Below are positions 11,374-23,607 of a DNA stretch of 64,000 nt, piece by piece. The stretch is from Branchiostoma floridae (lineage: Eukaryota; Chordata; Leptocardii; Amphioxiformes; Branchiostomatidae). Position 1 is the stretch's first letter. Every line of letters starts with the position of its first letter. The notes below the pieces were generated by a model. It was given only the letters and a program-made list of their open reading frames with translations. It did not search any database and was not told where the DNA came from. The DNA lies in contig NC_049991.1 in assembly GCF_000003815.2 (NCBI RefSeq), forward strand, positions 15,148,202 to 15,212,201, given 5' to 3'. The position numbers and the translations under genes are program-made.

Positions 11374-13233
11374 TACTCATTCATTCTATCGTCCATCAAT
11401 TCAATCACCCCCTCCCCAACTACATGGCAGAAAGAGCTCATTCAAACCTCTATAATAGATACTATAACAGTCGAGATGTTGTTTCCTGGCCTCTTGCGTT
11501 CCTGGTAAGCATTTTCCCGTAAACGATTTTTCCTGGAATGTAAGGATCCTGATATAGCAAACCATGACCTGAAACCATCATGCACATACGTTATACAAAT
11601 CAGAGCATGTCCATCGATCTGAGCAGACGCGTGCTCCTTGCCGAGCGTGTACCAAGACGTATAGCTGAATAATAACTCGCACCCTTTTGATTTACTGTTA
11701 CTGCACCCGACTGTCGTGCTAAAATGTTATAACGTTTTATGACACAAATGATGCGGGTACAGAAGTCCAAGGACAGAAAGTCATTAATAGGAAATATTAT
11801 GCTGTATCAGGAGAGATTTATCGTAAATTTATGATGAAATGGCTAAACAATCGTAGCCTAAATAGGCCCAGGCATCGTAAAATCCTGCGCTTTGCCTAAT
11901 GGGACTGTATTAGCAAGCATAATAAACAATCGTTAGGTACGATAATGTTATCAGTAATGTGATCGATTTGTCTACGCCTTACATTCTGCACTGGGTTCTC
12001 TATATATAAACAACGGTCATATTTCATACTTCCCCTGGAGCTTTGTTAAAACCATTGAGAATAACAAATATTCAATTGAGCGAGCTTACTTATGGATGGT
12101 ATAGTCTTAAATGTATTCACAATTTGCATCATTGTAGCATGCAGAGTGTGTCCTACCCTCTTCATACACCTTCCCGTCACAACAGATGGATGACTAGCCA
12201 CTGATGAAACGCTCTTCATACCGTAAGAAGAAGAATCTAAAATCATACACAAGAGTTTGGAGACCTCGTGCCTCTATGAAATATTTTCAGCATAAGAATA
12301 TAAATTTTACTGTTTCATCTTGTCATATTGATTTTGGAAGTAGATCTGTAATCAGCATACATCTATTCTATTCATGATGGTCTTCCTAAGCAAAAATACA
12401 TGTATTATATGTGAAGACGTCCTTTAATCTAGTAGATCATAAATTATGCAAATTACTTGCACATTGACATAATCTATACATAGTAGAGTAAACCTTTTAT
12501 TAATTCAAACATGTCTCAAGTATGGAATTCCCACCATTTACCACTATTGAATTATGGCTCGTTTACATTGATAATGAAAATTAGACTAATTTGCATAATT
12601 AGTATCTGTTGATGTTTTACCTTTGAAGAATCATATACGTTAGGCATATGAAATTCATATTCTGGAAACGCTACAATTGAAAAATTTTCCTCATTGACCA
12701 TACAAAATATGTCCTAATTTGATAATTGTACATCTCAAGACTTCTACTTTTCATGGAGGTTTATAACAGAATCGCATAGAGAACATCGCCCAATACAAAC
12801 CAGACTTCTAAGATTTAGAACATGAACGTTGGCCATTGACCGCTGTTGAACTCCAGCAACTTTTGCCATGAGATTGCAACTCTTCATTCACCTACCGGTC
12901 AGTCAATGTTATAGGTGTTATCCGGGTAAGCCCTATCAGTCGGTCACTCTTATGAATGTTATCACATTAAGACCCAGAAACAGGACGAGGCCAGGCAAAA
13001 GTTGACCTCCATTTGGCCAGAATGTGGGCGTTTCCGGTAAAATATTCTTCTCGGCGATCCTATTAGACCTGTCATCAATATCTAATCTGACTCTCTGTTC
13101 CGGGGTCTATTTTAATCAGACCTGGTTGGCCGAGCATGACGTGGTTTATAACCTAGTTATCGTGTCCGCGAGGAAATTTGCACGGACGTCACATGCTGCA
13201 GGGTAGGAAAATAGCTCGTTCGGTGAGAAATAC
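11374..13233. other. AT-rich non-coding stretch
   Basis: No open frame above 70 codons and no clear repeats. TATATATAAA-like and homopolymer-rich sequence predominates. Confidence 0.5.
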
Positions 13234-13242
13234 ATTGTAGAT

Positions 13243-13402
13243 TACTCTCCAAGCAGAGGTTACGCTCTGGCTGTTTTTGACGCTTTTTTATCGGGCTTTC
13301 TATTTTGTACCGTTTTGTTGATGTCTCACTAGGCCGCCAGATAAAAAGCGCGAATTAGAAAGCCCGATAAAACGCCTAACCTCTACTCGTACTTGGAGAG
13401 TA
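13243..13402. mobile_element. Foldback MITE (family M), copy 1, with 9-bp target duplication
   Basis: The 160-bp unit starts TACTCTCCAAGCAGAGGTTA and ends TACTTGGAGAGTA. The inner arms CGGGCTTTCTA / TAGAAAGCCCG pair. It is flanked on both sides by the exact 9-mer ATTGTAGAT (13234-13242 and 13403-13411). Nine-base duplications are typical of Mutator-like elements. Copies also at 19004 and 33348. Confidence 0.85.
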
Positions 13403-13492
13403 ATTGTAGATGTCATTTACGGCAGGAAGACGACCGGTGCCCTCGTGATCACTGTGAGATTCTTAGAGACCAGCCGATTTGTTACTTGTTAA

Positions 13493-13894
13493 GGTGGGTT
13501 CACACGTGCGTATATATTCAAGTCCGTATGGGGTCCGTATGTACGGAAGTCTAAGCCTCTACCAGGCTCCATATGTCGCTAGAAATAATAGAAATTGGCC
13601 AGATAACATGCAAGTGAAATCAGCTGGTAGCAAACCATACTCCTCGGCTGACTAACTTCACTTGCATGTTAAGTGTCTATAGTTCTACAATTTCTCCTGT
13701 TTTTTCCAGCGACCTGTCGAGCCTTAAAGAGCCTATGAACTTCATACGGACCTCATATGGACTCATAAGGTGCAGTCATACGACTCGATGATACGAGCGT
13801 ATATATCAAGTTCGTACGAGGCCTGTATTGCCATTTTGTATACGCAGTCGCGCAATACGGACCTCGTACGTACTTGACATACACGCTCGCGTGA
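13493..13894. mobile_element. Composite inverted-repeat element with internal foldback
   Basis: The outer arms (CACGTGCGTATATATTCAAG, GTCCGTATG near the left; CGTACTTGACATACACGCTC near the right) are inverted copies. The right half folds on itself (GAGCGTATATATCAAG at 13797 against the right terminus). The centre holds an independent palindrome: AACATGCAAGTGAA (13606-13619) with TTCACTTGCATGTT, inside GTCGCTAG...CAGCGAC arms. This suggests one foldback inside another. A fragment is at 1124-1215. Confidence 0.7.
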
Positions 13895-15969
13895 CTGCTA
13901 CTACTGCCTACACTTTCAGGCAAATAAAGATCTAGGCTCTCTGGCTAATTTGAAAATCAGCGACCTTCTGGAAATCAGCAAATCCCGCTGAAGGTCGTCA
14001 ATAGTGTGACGCCGGCTTTATGAGTTCTCACGCATTTCCGAAACCTCACACAATAAAAGTATCCCGGGTCAAAATGCCAAGATAGAATTAGATTTGCTTC
14101 AGAGAGGTCTCCACGCTTCCTGTGTGGCGTTTACAACGGAAGGGAAACTGGAGAGCGGGGAGGTTATTCACATTGTCAGTCCGACGGGAATCTGCTGGCA
14201 GATGCATCACAGTCTTTACTGTTAGAATGAATGAATGAATGAATGAGTGAATTAAGGGATGAAGAAATGAACGACTGAAGAACCATCGCTTTGCCACACC
14301 TGCGGGCTACGTACAGGCCACAATAAACGTGCCGAAAGTTGATAAATGTAAAATACACTAGACAACATTTGATTACATTAAACATTTCCTTATAATTAGT
14401 TTTAGTAATAGTTGAAATAAAGGAACACGTCTGACATGTTTTTCGATTGGATGCTTGTCCACTCGCAATAGGAATAAAAATTTTCTACTGTACTTTAAAG
14501 CATAGTATGGATGGAATGGGAAAATATGGTAACGTTATATAGCGATATAAGCTATGCTATGGTTCAAAATGGCGGTCGGTCGTCCCCTTTTCTATACGAT
14601 ATCTTATTACATATATCATCATCTATTACAATATTTGCATAACCGTTATTCCAGATGGTGTGAGCTTTCTTATCGCTGCCCCCCTCCCCCGACCCGCTAC
14701 ATGTGATTAAAAGCTCGAAAACGTCGCTACTTCGAAAACGTGACAAGTTTGTCTGTTTCATTTTCTGCACGTGTCAGTCAATTATTGGATGGTTACCCTA
14801 CTATGAAATCATTGTGACGAGTGTTGAACTGGGAAAATGATATCGTGAAAAAAATCAATGTCGTGTTTCGGTGCAATGTATCATTCGATAATGATTTTAT
14901 GTCACTATGAAGCATCTATCGACGTAATCCTTCACCCTAAATTATCTTGACTTGACTTGACTTGACTTGACTTAAACGTCTCTTATGAAGAAATTCCTTT
15001 ACATTGATCGACGGATTGATCAAAACAACATAATCAGAATCACGGCCTAGTATCTTCTATCAGGCATAGCGACTGAAAGCTTAAATAGCATAGTGCAATT
15101 CAAAGCTAATGTAATACGTGTACATTTTTCGTGCGACAATTCTCACGCAGTATGTAAGAGACCCTACTGGGAAGCGTAATTCATCAAACGAATTTTGTTA
15201 GTTCGTTTGTTCGTTCGGACCATTGACGTGTCTAGTGGCACGCACATAGGGCAACAATGCTGTTCCTTGCTAGCCCTGCAGTAGCAGGGTATATTCTTAC
15301 TTAAGAATAACTTTTCTCTTTTATTGTGCACGAGGCACCCGCTCGATAACGAAAACAGCCAAAACGAATACGTTATTCCCAGACTTTAACCGGGGTCTCC
15401 CAGTTACAAACTAATTGGAACCAGAAGCTCAACTGTAAGCATATTACCACTTCAACAACAGGGACACCCGCATAAAGCGAGTACAGTAGGTAAATCTAGC
15501 CCTAGTACTCGATTTACTCATTCGGGTTTGAACTCTCGTATTCTCTCGCTCTGGCAACAAATCTCGCTAATAACCCCGCTTGTGCTCGGCGGGTTCCGGT
15601 TTAATCACTGTTCGGCCTCACGTTTCTTCTGCCCCTGAGAACCGTGCAGGTAGTCAATGTTCCCTCGGTATGCTGGGTACGAGCACTTCGTAAAACACAA
15701 GGACGCTGCCGATGATAAAGTTGGCACATTCCGTTACACATAAAAAAGTGTGTTGCGACAACAGGGGTGTGTGGCGCAGGCAAAATAGATCTGTTGTCTA
15801 GGCGAAATAGGTATGTTGGGCAGGTAAACATAGGTGTTTTCCCATTGTATATGTGTAGGCCACCGTATGTTTTGATAGAATGTACACGTTCAGATTTGTA
15901 ATTTCTTGTTGTAGGATTAAACCTCTGTGAAATTACATCGAGAGTTTTGTTTTAGACCCTTAATGGCAT
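13895..15969. other. No gene; two short tandem tracts
   Basis: Contains (GAAT)n at 14224-14247 and (TTGAC)n at 14946-14973, both simple repeats. The open frames are all under 80 codons and unremarkable. Confidence 0.5.
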
Positions 15970-15978
15970 AGCCCTAGC

Positions 15979-16068
15979 TAGGGTACCAGATCCCAGCCCG
16001 ATTTAAAAAACAATCTATAGATACGATAGATATTTTTGAGATCGGGCTGGGATCTGGTATCCAGGCTA
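15979..16068. mobile_element. 90-bp foldback with 9-bp target duplication
   Basis: Perfect 18-bp stem: ACCAGATCCCAGCCCGAT and its reverse complement. The unit is flanked by the exact 9-mer AGCCCTAGC at 15970-15978 and 16069-16077. A 4-bp indel distinguishes the two termini (TAGGGTACC versus TAGCCTGGATACC). The duplication length fits a Mutator-like foldback. Confidence 0.8.
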
Positions 16069-16254
16069 AGCCCTAGCCATCACAAATGTAATGACCCTCC
16101 CCTTCCCCTCTTCTCTTAATCAATCCCAGCTATTTGCCCCCATAATGATTCATTCGTCGGTGACGGCTAAGAAACTGTCAATGGACTATACCACGCCACT
16201 TTCAGGAATGGGGTGTGATGCTGCAATACCTGAAAGTACCTGAAATGAAGCCCA

Positions 16255-16405
16255 AATTCACAATGTTCTTTTTTTATCTCAGTAACTACTCACATACCAA
16301 AATTGAGGAAAATCCATCCCAAGGATTTTGAGTTAAGGGAGCGAACATACAAACACAGACGCCCTGATGTGGCTTTGATACACTCGAAGAGTATATCCCG
16401 TCCAG
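16255..16405. repeat. Dispersed retroelement-like segment
   Basis: Contains ACTCACATACCAAAATTG, AAAATCCATCCCAAGGA, a TTTTGAGTTA block and ACATACAAACACAGAC. The order of blocks is the same as at 34905-35160. Degenerate copy. Confidence 0.5.
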
Positions 16406-17794
16406 CGGCAGTTCAATCAGTCCTCTTCGAACTCAGATGCTTCAGATGGAGAACTAGCTAGTCGTATAACTTATTTTCGTATCTTAAATGGCTTCAGGAA
16501 AGGTAATATCAAGAGATTGGACAGTAATACTACTGGAAACATGGGGAAAGATTTTTATGACATGTTATCGTGAGTCATAGCCACTGGAGGTTTGACAAGG
16601 TGAAGGCCTACAACAGGTCTCCAGGGAAATCCTCGGTCTACACTAGTACACCAATCAGTGGCCGATCTGTGGCTCACGGCTGCCAAGAGCTACAAGGCTC
16701 ACTGCTACGTGCCAAAACAAGAGAGGCTGCTGCCGCTGATAATTCGATACCCATCTTTCTACATGAGTCAGCGAAAAGCAAAAAAAAAGAACCTTGCTTA
16801 TGTCACCCCATATCTTTTTTCATGCAAAAACCCTTCAAAAAGCCTATAAATTGAGAAATATATCGATAGATAGCCATTATTGTACTTTTGTCATTTATCT
16901 ATGATGTTGTCATTCTTCAGTAACTCATTGTTTACTTTGTTTACAATTAGCACGAATTTCCAATAAAATAGATACATTCTTAACCACATTTCCTTATGGT
17001 TATCGATTATCTTCACACGCAAGAGAACACGGGAACTGTATATCTTTTTATTTCATGAACGGTTACGAATAAAAAAAAGAAGGGTCATTACTAAGCAGGA
17101 ACTGGTACGAATTCACTTTGTTACAGGCATGCAAGTTCTTCAAAATGTGAGAAGTGGTTCACCAATTTCAGAAAGGTTACCTCCGCCCACCCCTTACAAA
17201 CCTCCAGAGTAGGAAAGAGCTATTTTGTATGCCTGACACGTTCTGATGGTTCAATTACTGGAATCCCATTGGATCCTAGATGTATAGTAGCTGAGACAAA
17301 AGGGTAAAATCGACACGAGAAGTATTTTTTCGTAGAAATATTTCTTATCTTTCTTTCATCTGAATAAACGCTACGGAGCTTAACCTTTTCATGCATGACC
17401 ACATTTCAAACGCTACTTCATCGTTTTATGTGGTACTATTGATTTTGTTGTTTGTTTTCTTTGATTCATCGTCAATCAAAGGCTAATTAAGTCAGCAGCT
17501 AATTAGCTGTGAGCTTTCGGGACTCCCAATCACCTTCTGATGATCTCCGCTGAGTGAAATCATCGTGTAACGGCTGACACATGATGGAAGCTTCATAAAC
17601 AAAACAGTCAGGGAAACGGTCAGGCCACATCCCGAGAGACGAGCGCGCTGTGTAATGTCCTCTGATACCTTCAGTGCGACTGATATGTGCATTCTCATCC
17701 CATACTACAACATCTTTTGTAGCATTGGTCCCATAGAATGGTTATTGTTGTATATATTGCCACATGTTGTATGAATTGTTGCGCGATAGAGGCA
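16406..17794. other. No gene recognised
   Basis: A 94-codon plus-strand frame at 16570-16854 ends in Lys-rich low-complexity sequence with no family resemblance. The rest is AT-rich. Confidence 0.4.
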
Positions 17795-18055
17795 AGGCCC
17801 CCTTTCCACTAGACACCGATCGCGCTGCGCTCTCATTGCGACATAAAACGAGCGGTATGAAACCCTCGATTTCACACTGAGTATATCACATAACATGTAA
17901 GAGTGAGGCTAAAAAGATAACAAAACACAGAAAGTGTACAAAAAACTTCGTTTGGTCTCTTAAATTCGTTGGTCTCTTAAATTCTGCGATCTGTCAAATT
18001 TTAGGTCGTATGTCGCAGAGAGCGCGCGGGAAGCCGTCCTAGCGGAAAGGGGGCA
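17795..18055 (-). mobile_element. PIF/Harbinger-like MITE family P, copy 2
   Basis: Terminal inverted repeats: AGGCCCCCTTTCCACTAG at the left and CTAGCGGAAAGGGGGCAT at the right. The core is in reverse orientation to most other copies. It contains a short direct duplication, TTGGTCTCTTAAATTC twice, within the core. Non-coding. Confidence 0.85.
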
Positions 18056-18096
18056 TAACAAAGAGGGACTACGCTGGAAGACAGGATAGTAAAAAT

Positions 18097-18262
18097 AGCC
18101 TCTACCAGCAGGCTTCGTGAATCGGTAGTCTAATTGTAAAAATTGGACAAATAGAGTCTATAGTACGCTAAGGGAGTTAGCCGGACAGAAGAGTACGTTT
18201 CCTCACCACGAGGTGAGGATAATGATTCTATACTACCGATCCACGGAGGCTGGCAGAGGCTA
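18097..18262. mobile_element. Foldback MITE flanked by an 11-12 bp direct repeat
   Basis: AGCCTCTACCAGCAGGCTTC with ATCGGTAGT on the left pairs with ACTACCGATCCACGGAGG and CTGGCAGAGGCT on the right. ATAGTAAAAATA occurs at 18086-18097 and at 18262-18273, overlapping the element ends by a base or so, so the true target duplication is about 8-11 bp. Confidence 0.8.
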
Positions 18263-18375
18263 TAGTAAAAATACAACTGTTTGACATGCAAGTTAAACGG
18301 CCGCATATTTTGTAACTCTGCATTTTGTTACGCCCCCATCCCACTACTGTGGCGACCCCTCTGTGACAGCCCTGC

Positions 18376-18427
18376 GAAATTCGCTGAGTGCCGCATCGGT
18401 GCCCCAAGTGCAGTGAGATACTACATT
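18376..18427 (-). mobile_element. Solo terminus of the inner-type P element
   Basis: AAATTCGCTGAG, CCGCATCGGTGCCCCAAG and GCAGTGAGATACTA match the right end of the 240-bp element nested at 50986-51225. Only this end is present. Confidence 0.65.
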
Positions 18428-18500
18428 AAGTCTGGTTATGTGTGCTTCTTGGCAAACATAACCAGACTTACCGGGCATTTACCGTTATTGGTAAATCCCG
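18427..18500. other. Two consecutive hairpins
   Basis: A perfect 15-bp stem (TAAGTCTGGTTATGT with its complement at 18456-18470) is followed at once by CGGGCATTTACC / GGTAAATCCCG (18472-18500, one bulge). They sit exactly at the end of the solo P terminus. Confidence 0.75.
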
Positions 18501-19003
18501 TTTTTCACGCATCGTGGCGTGTGTTGACAGACGCGAGGCTTGAAAGAATTGTTTGACAAAGCATTCAGGCAACCGCCGGGAAAATACGTCAGAAACACTC
18601 ACAGATCGATATTTTGCTTTCAGATACAATTTGTTTTGGTTAGGAAGGCTCCCAAGTGTCATACATCAAAGTTTATGGCTAGGGGAGAAAAATTACCATA
18701 TTTATGTTTTTGTCGATGCATTACAATATTAATGTTACCATACAGGTTTGCTCCTGGCGTGAGACATCGAATTAATAGCCAAACAGCTGCACATTTCATG
18801 CTATGTCATCATAATGATGATGTCTTAATGATAGTAGTATAACCCTAGATTGGCCTTCGCATGTTGTGAATATTGCATTTTAAAGCGAATATTTTTACAC
18901 TGAAGCCGCGGCACGAGTTTGGCGGCGTCGCTGCCTCCTACTCCTAAACTGCTGGATCTGTGTCACCCTTAACTTTATAAAATGGGAAAAGGTGCAAAAC
19001 GTA

Positions 19004-19221
19004 TACGTACTCTCCAAGCAGAGGTTAGGCTCTGGCTGTTTTTTTTTAGATATTTTTTAGTCGTCTTTATCGGGCTTTCTATCTTGTATTTTATCTTGCT
19101 GTGTCAAATCCTAACACAGGTTGTGACACAGCAAGATAAGATACAAGATAGAAAGCCCGATACAAACGACTAAAAAATACGTTAAAAAAACAGCCGGAGC
19201 CTAACCTCTGCTTGAAGAGTA
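19004..19221. mobile_element. Foldback MITE (family M), copy 2, long hairpin
   Basis: TACTCTCCAAGCAGAGGTTA on the left and TAACCTCTGCTTGAAGAGTA on the right. Nearly the whole unit folds: CGGGCTTTCTATCTTGTAT and TTATCTTGCTGTGTCA have full complements. The flanks GCAAAACGTA (18994-19003) and GCAAAATGTA (19222-19231) differ by one base, supporting a 9-10 bp target duplication and placing the left end at TACGTACTCTCC. Confidence 0.85.
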
Positions 19222-19231
19222 GCAAAATGTA

Positions 19232-21023
19232 CAAGTAGGACTAAAAAGACAGCAAAACTTACAAAGTATAAAACATTGTTTTTTTATTGATGAATCGTTC
19301 GAACGAAGCAATGCCGCAAATGTTCCCCAGCTTCAGTGAGATATCCGCTTTTTATAGATTCTCCAAGTTGATCGCAACGTACCGTCAGGTATTCTTAATA
19401 AACTCCGACACGGCAACTCAACCCCCGCTCCTTGTAGCTACTTAAGAAGCTTACTCGCCCCTAAGACTCTTGCGCCCGCTTCAACCCTGAAGATCGGGCA
19501 CGAACGTAAGATGGGAGGATCATCGGAAAGATGATTGAGGTCAGGGGTACGGAGATGGAGTTAGAGACGCTATGATAAGGATTTTCCGACTGAATGTGCG
19601 CTTGTGACCCGGGCTCTATCGCCACAGACGGGATTTACGTGCCGGCAGTTTATAGGCGTAACAAAATCAGCAGGCGTGATTCGAATGATACAAACTGTCA
19701 TGCGTTTACTAAGGGTAGAGTGGAGTAAATAGGGTCAGGGCAACAGGGGGCAACTTTAATCATATGTTATCTTGACAACATTAAGACCCACTCGACGGCG
19801 TCGTTACGTGGATTGCTCCGTGCAATCGGCAGGAAAGGGGAAAGCGTCGCCAGTAATGACAATGATGCTGCAGTGATAGAGGAACGGCCCATTTAAGTAT
19901 ATACGATATGCAAACGGTTGCTTTGATACGCTGGCAAAAGTTCAACCCCCAATAATATCGTTAGGATTGGAGACGGTAGTCGTTTTATTTAAATCCTAGA
20001 GCAATGAAAACATCATTTATTGTGGCTACTGATTTCTTTTGCAATGAAAAGTAATTTTCTTTCACATTTACGCTACCACTGGATGATTAAGATAACGCAC
20101 GCTGGAAGTGAAAGAAAGCAGGGCTTTTGAGCTGCCTCAACCGCCTACAGCTTTACACGCTACAGTAGGATCGTGTTTTTCGGCTCTGTGACTTTAAATC
20201 CAGTATTGACAAGCGCTAGCCTGCAGTGTCACCGCGTTTTCAAAGAGGCATTGTAGGATTTGTGCCTGCAAGGTATTCACTTTTATGACACCATCACCTC
20301 TATGACTTGAGCGGAAAAGATAAACTGAAAGATGAACAATAAAAGTTGCGAGCTCGTAACCTTGCGAAAGGGTTTGTCTTCCAGCTATGTGATCTTCATA
20401 CGTGGTAATAAACGACTTACCTTAAAAGTGATGACAGTTTCGAGAGATAGCAACATGATTGATGAGTTCGGCATGAACAAGAATATTCTCTGAAAATGCG
20501 ATAATCCTAAACCCGGGCGGTGAAAACGTGAATTGTCACGACGTGCAATCAGCCATCAGCTTTTGGACAGCTTTCATAAACGTGAATGATTAGAATGTCT
20601 TTTTTGATGGCCAGGTTGGATTTCCAGGATTCTGAAGACGACCAAAATACCTCTTTTATGCGAAAAGGACAAAATGAAATCTGATCACGCATAAATTCTA
20701 AATAAGCTACGAATTTGATATTGGAATCCTGCTTTATACATTTTTCTGTCAGTAAAGCCAGGTATTTCGTTTATATTTTCCGATATGAGAATCGAAATGA
20801 ATGCAATGTTACGCCTTCAAATAAAATACACAGCGTTCTGCTGAACGATATGAGGGGTTTATTTCCTGAGAAGATATTCTCCATTGGGGATATCACAAAC
20901 CTATCTGAAGAGATCTGAAGCTGTGTAGGGAATCTAGTTAACTTTTACGGGCCGTGCTGAGGGTACACAAACGGGCCGAGTCGCCAACTCTCACGGCCGG
21001 GCGTAAATCAACTGTTCCTTGTG
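19232..21023. other. No gene recognised
   Basis: Open frames are at most about 67 codons. The region 19400-19900 is slightly GC-richer, without coding signals or known repeats. Confidence 0.45.
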
Positions 21024-21256
21024 TATCCCCTTTCGATCAGGACGGTGCTCTCGCCGCGCCCTCTCTACGACCTAAACTTTGACAGATCGCTCAACGAATT
21101 GTGTAGAAAAAAACTATTCTTTTACGCTTTGCTTGTTTGTTGTCTTTTCAGTCTCACTTCTACATTTTTTTAATGATATACACAGTATGAAATCACACAT
21201 CCGTTTAGGTAGCAGTGAGGGCGCAGCGCTATCGCCATCTGGTGGAAAGGGGGCCT
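21024..21256 (+). mobile_element. PIF/Harbinger-like MITE family P, copy 3
   Basis: The best-preserved core in the window: CTACGACCTAAACTTTGACA, GATCGCTCAACGAATTGTGT, TTTGTTGTCTTTTCAGTC. The left terminus TATCCCCTTTCGATCAGG pairs with the right terminus CTGGTGGAAAGGGGGCCT. Confidence 0.85.
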
Positions 21257-21918
21257 AACCCCCCGCAATATCGTGCGGTCGTCACTATTTACTGATCCGG
21301 GTCGCCTGTAAACCCAGAATCCACCCGCAGTTAAAAACATAATGAAACTTGTATTTTAGATTAATGTTTCCCCGGCTGGTAAATCTATAGTTAGGGTCAC
21401 TCACGACCCTGTACATCAACACGACAGCACGGGTACTGACGGCTCATATATCGTCTTTTCGGTTTAATCAAACATGCAGACCCCAAACAACACGTGATGT
21501 ACATGTACGCCTGTACTTCAATGCCGTTACGTGGTCAACAGTTCCTTTTAAAGAGAGCTAGGGGATTTCTCCATCCATGTATAAACTGTCCATGCATATG
21601 GTGTCTTACTTCTCTGTCACTACCCCTAAATGATGAGCTCTTCAGTGAGCTATATTGGTTCTGATGTACGAGATCACATCCAATTCTACCTACCCCATGC
21701 AAAACGTCTACACTAATATCAAATAAAGATGAGCATCGATGGAAGAATTAAGGGCCACGCTGGGAGGGGTGGGGGTGGGGGTGGAGCATGGGTAATGTTA
21801 CCGTAACTGAGAACACTCAAAACGTCATCAGCATATTTTGTGTACATTCCATGGTTAACACTTTCATCTGTAGTTTTCGAAAACATACCGGTTTGGAAAT
21901 GTGACCTTATCATAAGAC
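21257..21918. other. No gene; flank of the G-rich array
   Basis: Nothing recognised apart from a G-rich run at 21769-21785 (GGGAGGGGTGGGGGTGGGGG), which is able to form a G-quadruplex. Confidence 0.5.
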
Positions 21919-22815
21919 GGGAAGGCTCCTCAGTGGTAGGGGCATCGGAGGGGAGGGTTGGGTATCGGTGGGGAGGGGCATAGGAGGGGAGGGGCATCGA
22001 TGGGGAGGGCCTGGAGGGGAGGGGAAGGGTATCGGTGGGGAGGGGCATAGGAGGGGAGGGGCATCGATGGGGAGGGCCTGGAGGGGAGGGGAAGGGTATC
22101 GGTGGGAGGGGTGTCGACGGGAGAGTCATCGGAGGGAAGGGGCATTGGAGGAGAGGGGCATCGGAGGGGAGGGGCATCGGAGGTGAGGGTTGGTTATCGG
22201 TGGTAGTGGCATTGGTGGGAGGGGCATCGGAGGAGAGCTGCATAGTAGGGAAGGGTCATTGGAGGGAGGGGCATCGGAGGGGAGGGTTGGTATTGGTGGG
22301 AGTGGCATCGGAGGGGAGGGTTATCGCTGGGAGGGGCATAGTAGGGAAGGGGCATCGGAGGGAGGGGCATCGGAGGGGAGGGGCATCGGAGGGAAGGGCA
22401 TCGGAGGGGAGGGTTGGTTATCGGTGGGAGTGGCATCAGAGGGGAGGGTTATCGCTGGGAGGGGCATTGTAGGGAAGGGGCATCGGAGGAGAGGGGCATC
22501 GGAGGGGAGGGGCATCGGAGGGAAGGGTTATCGCTGGGAGGGGCATTGTAGGGGAGGGCGCATCGGAGGGGAGGGGATGTGTAGCGGTGGGCGGGGCATC
22601 TGTGGGGGATGGGAATCGGTGGGAATGGGGATGGTATGAGGGAGGGACATCGGGGGAGCTCGAGGGTACACTTATCAGTGGGAGGGGAATCGGAGGGGAG
22701 GGGTTTATATCGGCGGAAGGGAGGGGATGGTTTGGGTATCGATGGGAGAGACATCCGCCGGAGGAGGAGAGAGATATCGGTTGGAGGAGGAGGGGCATTG
22801 ATGGGAAAAATGTAG
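21919..22815. repeat. G-rich minisatellite of GGGAGGGGCATCGGA-type units
   Basis: About 900 bp of 15-20 bp units, G on the plus strand. Larger repeats are superimposed: a 67-bp unit starting GGTATCGGTG recurs at 21961, 22028 and 22095, and longer units with GAGGGTTGGTTATCGGTGG are seen further right. The density of GGG/GGGG runs makes G-quadruplex formation likely. The Pro-rich and Gly-rich frames of up to 174 codons across it are repeat artefacts. Confidence 0.95.
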
Positions 22816-23607
22816 GGAAATGATTAACATTAATAAATGACCAAGAATCATATCAAGATATTGGTTGGATTAAGCGTTTTAACGATTGTATGAAGCTATG
22901 CTGTAAAATGCGCTGTCGTTCTGATATTGCTTCTCTTATCTCGCTAGGGGGGGGAGGCGTGTAGAAGATTTTCATGATCAAATGCATTGAGGTGCACATC
23001 ATCCATATGTAAGGAACGCTCCTTATGTGAGATAATCTTAAGCTTCCTTTCTTCCAGTCTTGGATAGGAATAGTCGCTAGTATCCAACAGCGGGAACACC
23101 GTACTCCTCACGATAAGAAGTCTATTATTTCCCGACTTTGTGACTATCCTACCCGCCAGCACACAAGCTCTCACACTGAAGGCGTCTCTTCATTCATTCG
23201 TCGCGATCAACAAGGGATTTGTCATCGTCTGCTTCATAGACTTCAAGGTTTTTGTTGGTCCATTGACAGATAGGTCGACAAGCTTACGATTAATCAGATT
23301 AACGTGTCTTGTCAAGATTAGTTACTGCTAGATCAGCAAGGTTTACCTTGGAGATCTGGCACGAATTCAATTATAAGTCATTGCACTCGTTTCTTTCTTT
23401 TTCATAAGAGCTCTTTTTCTTAGGAGATTATTTCTTTTTCTCGAGAGCTTATTTCTGTACTCGATTAAGAAACTAATGCTGAGGGCTAAAAAGTAAGAAT
23501 GAAAAGTTAACTGTAGGACATTGGCATGGGAATCGATTAGCAGTTCATGTCATCAATGTCTTCATGGACTGGGCTTCTCTAAAAAAATGTTGTGTCAGAT
23601 GTGGGAT
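22816..23607. other. No gene recognised
   Basis: Frames under 80 codons; nothing repeated was found. Confidence 0.45.

Noticed and set aside
12446-12596. Two inverted octamer (POU-type) motifs ATGCAAAT and ATTTGCAT
   Set aside because: Eight-base words of this kind are expected about twice in 64 kb on both strands, more so in AT-rich DNA.
21719-22243. 174-codon proline-rich open frame, the longest in the window
   Set aside because: It lies almost wholly in the G-rich minisatellite. All frames on both strands are open there because the repeat lacks stop codons.
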